A stretch of 64,000 nt of DNA from Kiritimatiellota bacterium. Lineage in GTDB: Bacteria > Verrucomicrobiota > Lentisphaeria > Oligosphaerales > JAADHN01. The notes beneath the pieces are model-generated. The model was not told the DNA's origin. It worked only from the letters and a program-made list of their open reading frames with translations, and searched no databases. The translations under genes were made by a program, and so were the position numbers. The DNA is taken from assembly GCA_013151865.1 (NCBI GenBank), contig JAADHN010000111.1:1-64000 (forward strand), in the 5' to 3' direction. This document shows positions 25,875 to 35,067 of the stretch, piece by piece; position 1 is the first letter of the stretch, and each line of letters begins with the position of its first letter.

Positions 25875-28496
25875 ATGGAATTCCGTATGCGATGTGATGC
25901 ACCATTGTTGATTCATCAAGCGACCGGGGGACGGGAGGTCGTGCGGCGGGAAATTACAGCCGCCTACGGCGCCGGAGTCTCGGGACTGGATCTGGCCACC
26001 CGTCTGACAAACCTGACAGACGCGATGGTGCGCCGCATCGCCGAGGCCGTATTCGCAGAAAAACGGGACAGTCCGGCCATCGTAGCGGTCGGTGGGTACG
26101 GACGCCGCCACTTGGCTCCGGAATCGGACCTCGACCTCCTTTGCTTCATGACGCATCCGCCCGGAGAGGAAACCGCCCGACGGCTGGCGCTTTTCGAGCG
26201 AACCCTGTGGGATGTTGGCCTGCGTCCGAGCATGATCTGTCGAACTCCGGACGATCTGCTTGACGTCTTTGCCGCCGACCTCGAGTCGGCGACGGCTCTC
26301 ATCGATTCCCGACTCCTCCACGGTCCCCCGGCGGTGTTCGAGCGCTATCGTGCTATGACCGAGCAGGGACGTCTGGCGCAAGGCCGACGCTTGGCCGCGC
26401 GCCTGCTCCAGGGCATGGATCTCGACGTGCTGGCGGCGCTACGCGAACTCCACACACTCGAACCGAATGTCAAGACATCGCCGTTTCTGCTCCGGGACCT
26501 TCAGCGATTGCGTTGGGTGTCCGTTTTGGCGACCCAATCGGAGACAGGCCCGGATCGCCCGCCGGTTTTCTCGGAACAAGATCTGCCTGAGGCGCTTCGG
26601 AACGCCACAGCGTTTTTTCTCCGCATCCGGTTCGGACTGCATTTGGCGGCAAAACGTGCGGACGACGTCTTACGCCAACCTGCCCAAGTGCGCCTGGCCC
26701 GCGAATTCGGTTACTCGGGCCAGGAAGATGCAACCCGTGTCGAAGCGTTTCTCCGCGATCTTTACCGGCACGAACGAAATGTCTACCTGGCCGTTGCCGC
26801 CATGGGAGAACGCTTTCACGACCTTGTCCACCGGGGCCGAGTGCCGAAGCGCACCCGTCACACCCGCTCACTTCTTTCTCCGCGCCTCGTTCGCATCGGC
26901 GGCGAACTTCATTTCACGGGGGCGTGCGCGAAACACTGGGGCGTTTCTCCCGGAATTCGCGAATTGCTCGAACCGTTCGAGTGGGCTGCCCGGCTTTCCC
27001 TGGAGCTTCCTTTCGCCGTGCGCGATACCGTACGGCAACATGCCCGCACCGCGCCCACGCCTGCCCCGGACGATTTCCGCGAAGCCGGCGCCGTCCTGCG
27101 CCATATACTCGGCCTGCATCGTCCCGTCGGCCGAACAATCGTCTGCTTGCACTTCACCGGACTTCTCGAACGACTCGTCCCGGAATTCGGGGCCCTGAAT
27201 TGCCTGCCCGAATTCGGGGCCTATCATCGATACACGGTCGATGCTCACTCGATCCTTACAACCGCCGAGTTCGACGCACTGACCGGCGGAAACACGCCCC
27301 GCGAACTCGAACGCTACCGGCTCTTGATCGCCGGGCGCCCGATCGAAGAGCTGCGCTTCGCAGCTCTGCTGCACGACGCCGGAAAGGCACTCGGCCCGAA
27401 CCATGCCGAGCACGGCGCGCGACTGGTGACCGAAGCAGGCGCCCGTTTGGGTTTTTCACCGCAGTCCCGCCGGGAAATGGCGTTCCTGGTGCGACATCAT
27501 CTCCTCTTGAGCCATGCAACCCAGTTCCGTGATATCGATGCCCCTGAACTGGCGCAGCGCATTGCGGAGACCGTCGGGGAAAGATCGCGACTCACCGGAC
27601 TCATGCTCTTGACATTCGCCGACATGCGTTGCGCCGGGCGGGGCGCATGGTCCGGCTGGAAGGAGGAGCAACTGTGGTCACTCTTCCAACGCGTGATGGA
27701 ACAAGTCGAGCCGGGGCAGGCCCCCCAACGAGCCTTCCGGCAACAGCTCGCCCTGTACCGGGCGCCCGCCGAAGGCGGCGTCACGGCAGCCCAGATCGAG
27801 GAACACGTTCAGTCGGTCGACTGGTTGCCGTACCGGGATCAAACGCCTTTCCGCTTGATCCGGGAACATGCCCGACTGGCACTGGACCACCGGAGAGGCA
27901 GCATTGGAATCACCGTCGTCCCCGAACGGCACACCGCCAGAATCACCGTCGTCTGCGACGACTCGCCCGGACTGTTCTCCAAATTGGCCGGCGGTCTCAC
28001 CTCTGCCGGTCTGACCATCTTGGCCGGAACGTGCTGCACGCGCCGGGACGGAATTGCCATCGACGAATTCACCGTGCAAGACTCCCGCAGCGGCGGCCCG
28101 CCCAACCCCGACCAGGTCGCCCGGGCACGTGCCGCAGTCCAGGCCGTACTCCGGCGACAGCAAAAGGTCGAGTCCCTGCTCGCGCATCGGCGCCGCACGT
28201 TTCCGGACGCCCCCGTACATCCCGGGGCCGTTCTGAAGGTCGCCGCAGACGCCGGCGCCTCCCAGCATTGCACCGTGATCGAAGTGCGGGCTCCGGACCG
28301 AACCGGTCTGCTCTTTGAACTCGGGCGCGTCATGGAGAAGGACGGACTCAACATCCGCTTCGTCAAGATCGCCACAGTGGGCGGCCAGGCCATGGACACA
28401 TTCTACGTTGTGGACGCACAGGGGCGCAAACTCTTGCCCAAGGAGCAGGCCCGAGTGGTTCGGGATATCGAACGGGTCGCCCGCGCCGGGACGTAA
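25875..28496 (+). CDS. glnD: Bifunctional PII uridylyltransferase/uridylyl-removing enzyme
   Basis: 873-aa cytosolic nitrogen sensor that adds UMP to PII when glutamine is low and removes it when glutamine is high. Order: nucleotidyltransferase domain with GGYGRRHLAPESDLDLL (about 74-92), a helical GlnD-linker, an HD hydrolase domain with LLHDAGK (about 498-504), then two ACT domains (DDSPGLFSKLAGGL near 695 and APDRTGLLFELGRVM near 805). The family loop before YTVDAH contains a local duplication (PEFGALNCL, PEFGAYH). Start: ATG at 25875. No PII gene (glnB/glnK) is adjacent. It is the first of a rightward series of genes. Confidence 0.93.
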   Translation: MEFRMRCDAPLLIHQATGGREVVRREITAAYGAGVSGLDLATRLTNLTDAMVRRIAEAVFAEKRDSPAIVAVGGYGRRHLAPESDLDLLCFMTHPPGEETARRLALFERTLWDVGLRPSMICRTPDDLLDVFAADLESATALIDSRLLHGPPAVFERYRAMTEQGRLAQGRRLAARLLQGMDLDVLAALRELHTLEPNVKTSPFLLRDLQRLRWVSVLATQSETGPDRPPVFSEQDLPEALRNATAFFLRIRFGLHLAAKRADDVLRQPAQVRLAREFGYSGQEDATRVEAFLRDLYRHERNVYLAVAAMGERFHDLVHRGRVPKRTRHTRSLLSPRLVRIGGELHFTGACAKHWGVSPGIRELLEPFEWAARLSLELPFAVRDTVRQHARTAPTPAPDDFREAGAVLRHILGLHRPVGRTIVCLHFTGLLERLVPEFGALNCLPEFGAYHRYTVDAHSILTTAEFDALTGGNTPRELERYRLLIAGRPIEELRFAALLHDAGKALGPNHAEHGARLVTEAGARLGFSPQSRREMAFLVRHHLLLSHATQFRDIDAPELAQRIAETVGERSRLTGLMLLTFADMRCAGRGAWSGWKEEQLWSLFQRVMEQVEPGQAPQRAFRQQLALYRAPAEGGVTAAQIEEHVQSVDWLPYRDQTPFRLIREHARLALDHRRGSIGITVVPERHTARITVVCDDSPGLFSKLAGGLTSAGLTILAGTCCTRRDGIAIDEFTVQDSRSGGPPNPDQVARARAAVQAVLRRQQKVESLLAHRRRTFPDAPVHPGAVLKVAADAGASQHCTVIEVRAPDRTGLLFELGRVMEKDGLNIRFVKIATVGGQAMDTFYVVDAQGRKLLPKEQARVVRDIERVARAGT

Positions 28497-28626
28497 TGGA
28501 TCGGTTCGGGGGAAAATCAACTCGAAATCGGGATCGAAATCGACCGCAACCATGACGACGATACCGGTATACCGACTCAGTCCCCGCACGAACCCGAGGG
28601 GTTGCGTCGGGACGCACTGAGGCCCG

Positions 28627-28655
28627 TTGCCGGGTCTGCGGCCGAGGCGTATAGT
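28627..28655 (+). promoter_or_regulatory. Candidate sigma-70-type promoter for larC-larB
   Basis: TTGCCG (28627-28632) and TATAGT (28650-28655) are separated by exactly 17 bases. They lie about 130 bases before larC in a 287-base gap after glnD. Both boxes match the vegetative consensus well (4/6 and 5/6). It is a visual match only. Confidence 0.45.
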
Positions 28656-28783
28656 ACATCGGCTGCCGGAGACCCCGTCGCTCCGCATTCCGGTTTCAGA
28701 CGGATGACCCCGCTTTTGCGCCCGCAAGACCACGGTACAAAGGCGGGACAACGTGTTCTAGGATCCCTTCCAGGAAACAGTCG

Positions 28784-29962
28784 ATGCCCCAGATTTTCTT
28801 CGACCCGTTCACGGGCGCGGCCGGAAACATGATCCTTGCGGCCCTGTTCGACCTCGGAGCGCCTCCCGCCGCCGTCGAGGCGGCCGTTCGGTCCACGGGC
28901 CTGACCGGGTTCTCCGTCGTGTTCGAACGCAATCGTGATCGACACGGCTTGGTGTCCGGCGTTTGCGAAGTCCGCATCGAGGGCGGACCGCGCCCCCACA
29001 GACATTTGTCGGACATCCTGGAATGCATCGAAAAAGCAACCGTTTCGGAGCGGGTTCGACAGCAGGCCCGCGCTGTTTTCACACGCTTGGCGGAAGCAGA
29101 GGCGACGGTCCACAGGGTGTCCGTGGATCACGTGCACTTTCACGAGGTCGGCGCCGTGGATGCGATAGTGGACGTGCTTGGGACGTGCGTCGCGCTGGAA
29201 GAACTTGACGTGGACCGGGTTTATTGCGGGCCGTTCAAGGTCGGCCGCGGGACGACCGAGTGCGCGCATGGGATCTTGCCCGTACCCGCCCCCGCGACGG
29301 CCAGCCTGCTCGAAGGCGAGATGTTCGAGCGCCTGAATATCGAGGCCGAACTCACCACTCCGACGGGCGCTGCCTTACTGACCACCCTGAGTCAAGGCGA
29401 CTGGGGCGGTATCGCCGCCCGCTGCCTCCGGTGCGGGACCGGACGGGGCAGCCGTTCCTTCCCGGGCAGACCGAACATTTTGCGAGCCTTTCTGGTGGAG
29501 GTGAGTCGACCGCTCGAAGCCGTCGAAGTCCTCGAAACCGACGTCGATGACGAATCCCCGGAAATCATGGCGGCGCTGACCGAACGCCTGCGGCGGGCCG
29601 GTGCACTGGATGCGACTTTGACCCCCCTGATCATGAAAAAAGGGCGGACAGGAACGCGCCTGACGGTGATTTCGCGCCCGGGGGACAGTCCGCGCTTGGC
29701 GGACCTCGTTTTTCGTGAGTCGAGCACCATTGGGATTCGTGTGACTCGGGCGTCGCGGTACGTGCTTCCACGCAGTGAAACCACCGTGGAGACCCCGTGG
29801 GGCCCGGTCCGGGCCAAACGCCTCGAACGCCCGCACGGCGTCGAGATCGCCCCGGAATTCGAGGCGGCTCGCGACCTGGCCCGCACCGCCGGGGTCCCGG
29901 TGCGGGACGTAATGCACGCCGTCCGCAAGACTATCCCAACCGAGGACAACGGGGCAAAATGA
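28784..29962 (+). CDS. larC: Nickel-pincer cofactor biosynthesis protein LarC (nickel chelatase)
   Basis: 392-aa cytosolic protein that inserts nickel into pyridinium-3,5-bisthiocarboxylic acid mononucleotide to give the nickel-pincer nucleotide. The N terminus is diagnostic: FFDPFTGAAGNMILAALFDL. VHFHEVGAVDAIVDVLG and the second domain (ETDVDDESPEIMAALTERL) follow. In Lactobacillus plantarum the two LarC domains are joined by programmed frameshifting; here they form one uninterrupted frame. Start: ATG at 28784 after CAGGAAACAG. The stop overlaps the larB start as ATGA. No larA (lactate racemase-type client) or larE is in the window. Confidence 0.92.
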   Translation: MPQIFFDPFTGAAGNMILAALFDLGAPPAAVEAAVRSTGLTGFSVVFERNRDRHGLVSGVCEVRIEGGPRPHRHLSDILECIEKATVSERVRQQARAVFTRLAEAEATVHRVSVDHVHFHEVGAVDAIVDVLGTCVALEELDVDRVYCGPFKVGRGTTECAHGILPVPAPATASLLEGEMFERLNIEAELTTPTGAALLTTLSQGDWGGIAARCLRCGTGRGSRSFPGRPNILRAFLVEVSRPLEAVEVLETDVDDESPEIMAALTERLRRAGALDATLTPLIMKKGRTGTRLTVISRPGDSPRLADLVFRESSTIGIRVTRASRYVLPRSETTVETPWGPVRAKRLERPHGVEIAPEFEAARDLARTAGVPVRDVMHAVRKTIPTEDNGAK

Positions 29963-30630
29963 CCGAACCCGCCCACGAATCTCCCCACATCGTGCCGGAT
30001 CTGGACCGAGAAAAACGGACCGGTTTTCCGGAAGTCATCTACTGCCCGGGCAAGACCGATCAACAGCTACGGGCCGCGGCCCGCGCCCTTTTCGCCGCCC
30101 ATCCCAACGTGTTGGCGACCCGGGCCGTCCCCGAACAGGCGGCCCTGCTTCGGGAACTGTCCGACGAACTGCACTACAACGAACTGGGACGCGTTGCTTA
30201 TGTCCGACGCGACACCCGTATTCGAGGGCAAGGCGCGATCGCCGTGGTTACAGCCGGCACGTGCGACATCCCGGTAGCGGAAGAAGCCGCCTGTTGCGCC
30301 GAAGTCATGGGAAACGATGTACTGCGTATCTTCGACGTGGGTGTAGCCGGTCTCCATCGGGTCTTGAAGCACCGTGAAACACTCGAATCCGCCGCCGTGG
30401 TCATCGTGGCGGCGGGCATGGAAGGGGCCTTGCCTTCGGTGATCGGCGGCCTGGTGTCGCGTCCGGTCATTGCCGTTCCCACGTCCATCGGGTACGGGAC
30501 ATCGTTTCAGGGAATTACGCCTTTGCTGAGCATGCTCAATTCCTGCGCCCCCGGAGTGGTCGTGGTCAACATCGACAACGGGTTCGGAGCGGCCTTCGCC
30601 GCCACCCGTATCAATCGCCGGAGAGTCTGA
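29959..30630 (+). CDS. larB: Nickel-pincer cofactor biosynthesis protein LarB (carboxylase)
   Basis: 223-aa cytosolic enzyme related to PurE (AIR carboxylase fold). It carboxylates and hydrolyses nicotinic acid adenine dinucleotide to the dicarboxylate precursor of the nickel-pincer cofactor. Visible family segments are FPEVIYCPGKT, AVVTAGTCDIPVAEEA, RIFDVGVAGLHR, VVIVAAGMEGALPSVIGGL and VPTSIGYGTSFQG. Start: the ATG at 29959 overlaps the larC stop, so the two are translationally coupled. The usual order in other bacteria is larB before larC; here it is reversed. Confidence 0.92.
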   Translation: MTEPAHESPHIVPDLDREKRTGFPEVIYCPGKTDQQLRAAARALFAAHPNVLATRAVPEQAALLRELSDELHYNELGRVAYVRRDTRIRGQGAIAVVTAGTCDIPVAEEAACCAEVMGNDVLRIFDVGVAGLHRVLKHRETLESAAVVIVAAGMEGALPSVIGGLVSRPVIAVPTSIGYGTSFQGITPLLSMLNSCAPGVVVVNIDNGFGAAFAATRINRRRV

Positions 30631-30666
30631 GGCGGACGCCCCGGAAGTGCAACGGAGACGCAGCGC

Positions 30667-31668
30667 GTGAAGGTGCTTGCAATCACTGTTGGCGGGATCG
30701 AGGACGGCAGTACGAAATTCCGCCTGGGACAATACCTGCCTCTACTGAAGGAGCGGGGCGTCGACGTCGAGTTGATTCATCGCGACCGGGTGAGCGCCGA
30801 CACGGTTGCCGCGGCGCGTACGGCGGACGCCGTTCTGATTCAAAAAAGCCTGTTCCGAGTGGGACTGGAACGCCGCATCCGCAGCGCCGCAAAGCCTGTG
30901 GTCTTCGATTTCGACGATGCCGTCTGGACGCGCCCCGGCCGCCCTTATTCCCTTCTCACGCGGTTGCGACTTCACCGACGCCTGCACTACTGGCTTCGCT
31001 CCGCCGACCTTGTACTCGCCGCCAATAAAGTCTTGTCAGGTTATGCCCGACGCTTCTCGTCGAAGGTCCGGACCCTGCCCATGGGGATCGACACGAATGC
31101 TTGGTGCCCGGACCCGCGTGCGAACCGAGTTTCGGAACGTTTCACCGTGGGCTGGGCGGGGTCCCCGGGAAACCTCCGCTACCTGGCGGACGTGGCGCCC
31201 CACCTCGCCGAGCTTGCCGCGGGCGCCGATCCGATTCGAGTTCGGATCTATTGCGGCAAAAGACCGAACTTCGACTTCCCGTTCGACTATGTTCCGTACA
31301 CACCGGGAACGGAAGCGGCTTTCGTTCGTACCCTCGATTTGGGCCTGCTGCCGCTGCCGGATACGGAACACGCGCGCGGCAAGTCCCCCATCAAATCGCT
31401 TCAGTACCTGGCGTGCGGCGTCCCGGTGATGGGCAACTTTGTGGGGGCCGCTCGAGAGATCTGCCGTCCCGAGTTCGCCGTGCCCGTGCCTTCATCCGCC
31501 CTGTGGGGGGGGTGCATCCGCGCGTGGGCCCGGCGTCGAGAAACTTTGCGAGAAATGGGGGCTGCCGGACGGCGTTTCGTCGAGAAACATCACGCCCTGA
31601 CCGAGTGCGGAATGCGCCTCGCCGATATGCTGAAGGAACTCTGCGCCGACAGGGAGCGGACCGCATGA
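30667..31668 (+). CDS. Glycosyltransferase (GT4-like, GT-B fold)
   Basis: 333-aa cytosolic or peripheral enzyme transferring a sugar from a nucleotide donor. Two Rossmann-like halves are visible: the acceptor half (MKVLAITVGG, FDFDDAVW, LVLAANKVL) and the donor half (FTVGWAGSPGNLRYLADVAP, KSPIKSLQYLACGVPV). The expected EX7E donor motif is modified (KSPIKSLQYLACG). Start: GTG at 30667, nine bases after GGAG; no ATG fits. It heads the surface-polysaccharide locus, with its stop overlapping the next start as ATGA. Donor and acceptor are unknown. Confidence 0.82.
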   Translation: MKVLAITVGGIEDGSTKFRLGQYLPLLKERGVDVELIHRDRVSADTVAAARTADAVLIQKSLFRVGLERRIRSAAKPVVFDFDDAVWTRPGRPYSLLTRLRLHRRLHYWLRSADLVLAANKVLSGYARRFSSKVRTLPMGIDTNAWCPDPRANRVSERFTVGWAGSPGNLRYLADVAPHLAELAAGADPIRVRIYCGKRPNFDFPFDYVPYTPGTEAAFVRTLDLGLLPLPDTEHARGKSPIKSLQYLACGVPVMGNFVGAAREICRPEFAVPVPSSALWGGCIRAWARRRETLREMGAAGRRFVEKHHALTECGMRLADMLKELCADRERTA

Positions 31669-32657
31669 CCGAAATGCTGCCTTGCGATATTTGCGGCGGG
31701 CTCGATGCCTGCTCCGTGCTCCAGAAAGACGGCGGAACTTACGTCCGCTGTGCCGGGTGCGGGTTTGTCTACGCTTGGCCGCGGCCCGATTCCGTGGAAG
31801 ACGTGAACGAGGAATACTTCGCGCAGACGCTCGAGGAATACGTGCGGGCTTCGTTTTCGAAAAAGCGACAACGCCGTTATCGGCGCGCCCTGCGTCGATT
31901 CGCCGCATTCAGGGGCAGCGGCCGCCTGCTGGAGGTGGGCTGCAATGTCGGCGGTTTTCTAAAAGCGGCCCGCGATCTCGGCTGGGACCCCGTAGGCGTG
32001 GAACCAGTCGCCCCGTGCGCCCGGTATGGACGCCAAGAATTCGGACTCGAAATCATCCCGGCAACACTCGATCGGGCGGAACTGGAGGCCGAGATTTTCG
32101 ATTTTGCCTATTCCAACGCCGTCTTCGAACACCTCCCCAGTCCGTGTTCGGTCATGGCGGAAATCGCTCGAGTGCTGAAACCCGGCGGTGTCGTCTACAC
32201 CAAAACGGTCAATTTCGACAGTTATACCCGAGAGCAACTGGGTGCAACCTGGAAACTGCTGGCGCCGTCCGGGCATTTGTGCCTGTTCAATGCGGAGACG
32301 CTATCGGCCGTTTGCCGAAAAGCGGGGCTCGAAGTCTTTCGGGTGGAATCCAACGGAGTCCGAGTGCGGAAGGGGCCGTTCGAATCTCTTCGAAAGGGGG
32401 CTTACAGTACCCTGTCGCGCTTCACACTGCGCGGCGACCGAATCATCGTCTGGGCTCGAAAACCGGACCGGTTCCCGGCAACGCACGCACTTTGCGGCGG
32501 TCGAGAAAGATGTCGCGAGACGCCAGCGGGCACGAAACGAGGGACGAAGCCGATCGTATCGCGAACTCGCCGCATCTCAACCGTGATCTCCCGAGACGAC
32601 CGCCGGCAACGGATGGGGGATCGCCCGCCTCTCCGAACAGAAAAATGTCGGGCTTGA
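31665..32657 (+). CDS. SAM-dependent methyltransferase with N-terminal zinc ribbon
   Basis: 330-aa protein. The N terminus has two CxxC pairs (LPCDICGG, RCAGCGFVYAWPRP), as in the methyltransferase families that accompany polysaccharide loci. Next is a class I SAM-binding fold (LLEVGCNVGGFLKAARDLGW), the acidic loop and FDFAYSNAVFEHLPSP, then VLKPGGVVYTKT. The last 50 residues are basic and disordered (RTRRISTVISRDDRRQ) and may be an unusual extension. Start: the ATG at 31665 overlaps the glycosyltransferase stop. It probably methylates a sugar of the surface glycan. Confidence 0.82.
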   Translation: MTEMLPCDICGGLDACSVLQKDGGTYVRCAGCGFVYAWPRPDSVEDVNEEYFAQTLEEYVRASFSKKRQRRYRRALRRFAAFRGSGRLLEVGCNVGGFLKAARDLGWDPVGVEPVAPCARYGRQEFGLEIIPATLDRAELEAEIFDFAYSNAVFEHLPSPCSVMAEIARVLKPGGVVYTKTVNFDSYTREQLGATWKLLAPSGHLCLFNAETLSAVCRKAGLEVFRVESNGVRVRKGPFESLRKGAYSTLSRFTLRGDRIIVWARKPDRFPATHALCGGRERCRETPAGTKRGTKPIVSRTRRISTVISRDDRRQRMGDRPPLRTEKCRA

Positions 32658-32929
32658 AAAACTCGGCCGCAGCAATATATCCAAAGCGGGAAAGGCTGTC
32701 TGGTCCGGTGCGCCGCGATTCGTCCACCGGGCCCGGGCGTATGTCTCCCATGCCCGGCATACGCCGGCTGGGAAAGCACGCTCGGGAGGGGCCGATTCAC
32801 CGCTTTCCATGAATTCAAACCCCCGAGGCATATGGCCCGCACTCGCAGCTCGGGCCGCGAGTTGCTTTCCGAGAAGCTCCGCGCCCCAGACCGCGGGGGC
32901 AACGGCCACCATCCGTGGAACAGGAGACT

Positions 32930-33712
32930 ATGCGACCAATGAAAGTCGTCATTCTGTGCGGCGGACTGGGGACACGGCTCCGCGAAGAAACCGAATATCG
33001 CCCCAAACCGATGGTGCCCATCGGCAGCCGTCCCGTGCTCTGGCACATCATGAAAATTTACGCCCACTACGGGCATACCGAGTTCATACTGTGTCTGGGG
33101 TACAAGGGAGAGGTCATCAAGGATTATTTCCGAAACTACGACTGGAATGTCAGTGACGTCACGATTCGTTTGGGGAGTCCGCCGTCCGTGAAATTTCACC
33201 GACGGGAAACACTGGAAAACTGGACCATCACCATGGTGGACACCGGCCGGGAAACACAGACCGGTGGACGCCTGAAAAGGATCCTCCCGTTCATCGACGA
33301 CGACACCTTCCTTTTCACTTACGGCGACGGCTTGGCGAACTGCGACATCAATGCCGCCGTTGCCTTCCACCGACAACATGGGAAAACGGTAACCGTGACC
33401 GCGGTGGCCCCTCATGGACGTTTTGGCGAGCTGGACCTCGATGGCAACACGGTCAAAGGTTTTCGCGAAAAACCCGAAACGGAGAGGGAATTCATCAACG
33501 GCGGTTTTTTCGTGATGCAGAAAAGCATCGATGCCTACCTGACCGGCGACGACTGCGTGCTGGAACGCGACCCCATGCAACAGCTTGCGACGGACGGACA
33601 ACTCATGGCATTCCGGCACCGCGGCTTCTGGCAGTGCATGGACACCTACCGAGAGTACACGTACCTGAATCGTTTGTGGAACGACGGTCGCGCCGAGTGG
33701 AAGGTCTGGTAG
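32930..33712 (+). CDS. rfbF: Glucose-1-phosphate cytidylyltransferase
   Basis: 260-aa nucleotidyltransferase making CDP-glucose from CTP and glucose 1-phosphate, the first step of CDP-6-deoxysugar synthesis. Motifs: VVILCGGLGTRLREET at the N terminus, then YRPKPMVPIG, LCLGYKGEVIKDYF, FLFTYGDGLA and FGELDLDGNTV. The length matches the family. Start: the ATG at 32930 after CAGGAGA was chosen over an in-frame GTG 15 bases earlier. rfbG follows 251 bases later with repeat copy B between them, which is unusual for an operon pair. Together they give CDP-4-keto-6-deoxyglucose. Confidence 0.95.
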   Translation: MRPMKVVILCGGLGTRLREETEYRPKPMVPIGSRPVLWHIMKIYAHYGHTEFILCLGYKGEVIKDYFRNYDWNVSDVTIRLGSPPSVKFHRRETLENWTITMVDTGRETQTGGRLKRILPFIDDDTFLFTYGDGLANCDINAAVAFHRQHGKTVTVTAVAPHGRFGELDLDGNTVKGFREKPETEREFINGGFFVMQKSIDAYLTGDDCVLERDPMQQLATDGQLMAFRHRGFWQCMDTYREYTYLNRLWNDGRAEWKVW

Positions 33713-33759
33713 GATACGATACGTCGCAGGACCGCGGGCCCTGAGGTTTCCCTCGCGCT

Positions 33760-33890
33760 CTGACCTGAAAAGGCATGAACCGTCTGCTACGATGACGCAT
33801 CTCACACATCTTCAAAACATTGCTGACACTCACCGACCGAGGCGGTGTTTCAACACAGCCCGGCCCGGCGCTCAACGCAATGACCTGAAT
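33760..33890 (-). repeat. Dispersed intergenic repeat, copy B
   Basis: Read on the - strand: ATTCAGGTCATTGCGTTGAG, GGGCTGTGTTGAAACACCGC, a variable centre with CACCG/CGGTG, GTGAGATGCGTCATC, AGCAGACGGTTCATG and TTCAGGTC. It aligns with copy A over the whole core with essentially one 1-base gap. It lies between rfbF and rfbG, which read the other way, so this copy cannot simply be a promoter for its downstream neighbour. Confidence 0.8.
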
Positions 33891-33963
33891 TCGTGTATAA
33901 GCTCCGCCCTCGCACGACGGAGCCCTTGAATTAACCGGGCCAAGTCATTTCGAGGCGAGGAAC

Positions 33964-35067
33964 ATGTTTGCCGATCAATACCGCAACCGCCGCGTCCTGG
34001 TCACGGGTCATACCGGTTTCAAGGGGGCTTGGCTTTCACTTTGGCTCAAGGAAGAACTCGAGGCCGAGGTCATCGGCTTTTCCCTCGCGCCTCCCACGGA
34101 ACCAAATCTGTTCTCGCTGATCTCCGGAAACACGTTCGTTCGCGAATATCGCGCCGATGTCCGGTCGCTCGACGCACTGACCACGGCACTCCGGCAGAGT
34201 GCGCCGGAAATCATCTTTCACATGGCTGCACAAGCTTTGGTCCGCCGCTCTTATCAGGACCCCATGGAGACGTTTACAACCAATGCCCTGGGAACGGCCA
34301 ACCTCCTCGAGGCAGTTCGAACTCTGCAACTGCCGGCCACGGTAATCGTGGTCACCAGCGACAAGTGTTACGAAAACCAGGAATGGTTCCATGGGTACCG
34401 CGAAACCGATCCGTTGGGCGGTCGCGACGTCTATTCGATGAGCAAGGCAGCGGCAGAACTCGTGGCAAGCGCCTGGGCTCGTTCCTTCTTCGCCCGCAAC
34501 CCCCAGCTCGGACACGTGGCCACAGCAAGGGCCGGAAACGTGCTCGGCGGAGGGGATTTCGCCGAAGACCGGATCCTACCCGACTGTTATCGCGCCTTGG
34601 CCGCAGGACGCCCCATCGAGATTCGATGCCCCGACTCGGTGCGACCGTGGCAGCATGTTCTCGACTGTCTGAGCGGCTATCTCTGGTTGGGCGCCCGACT
34701 TGCAATGGAGCCCTCCCTTGCCCCGGGGGCCGCCGCGTTCAATTTCGGCCCTTCCGGGCACTCCCACCGCTCTGTCCGCGAACTGGTGGAAGCCGTTCTG
34801 AAACAATGGCCCGGCACATTGAAAATCGCCGGCGCGGGCGAGGAGACCCCCGAAGCGGGCCTCTTGAGTTTGGATACCGGCAAAGCCGCCGCCCTACTCG
34901 GCTGGCAACCGACCTGGGATTTCGAGCAAACAGTTCGCTACACCGTGGATTGGTACCGCCGCTATCACGCAGCCCCCTCCGCGTCGACGGTGCGCGACTT
35001 GTGTATCGAACAAATCGCGACATTCCAAGAGAACGGTCGCCGTTGCAGGGCGGCATGGAGTTCATGA
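33964..35067 (+). CDS. rfbG: CDP-glucose 4,6-dehydratase
   Basis: 367-aa extended short-chain dehydrogenase converting CDP-glucose to CDP-4-keto-6-deoxyglucose with bound NAD. The nucleotide-binding motif is VTGHTGFKGAWL; the catalytic tyrosine/lysine pair is in YSMSKAAAE; other family stretches are HMAAQALVRRSYQDP, TSDKCYEN and RAGNVLGGGDF. Length is as expected. Start: ATG at 33964 after CGAGGCGAGGA. Its stop overlaps the next gene's start region. The product feeds the following C-methyltransferase and epimerase-like enzymes. No RfbH dehydratase is present, so a 3,6-dideoxy product is not supported. Confidence 0.95.
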   Translation: MFADQYRNRRVLVTGHTGFKGAWLSLWLKEELEAEVIGFSLAPPTEPNLFSLISGNTFVREYRADVRSLDALTTALRQSAPEIIFHMAAQALVRRSYQDPMETFTTNALGTANLLEAVRTLQLPATVIVVTSDKCYENQEWFHGYRETDPLGGRDVYSMSKAAAELVASAWARSFFARNPQLGHVATARAGNVLGGGDFAEDRILPDCYRALAAGRPIEIRCPDSVRPWQHVLDCLSGYLWLGARLAMEPSLAPGAAAFNFGPSGHSHRSVRELVEAVLKQWPGTLKIAGAGEETPEAGLLSLDTGKAAALLGWQPTWDFEQTVRYTVDWYRRYHAAPSASTVRDLCIEQIATFQENGRRCRAAWSS

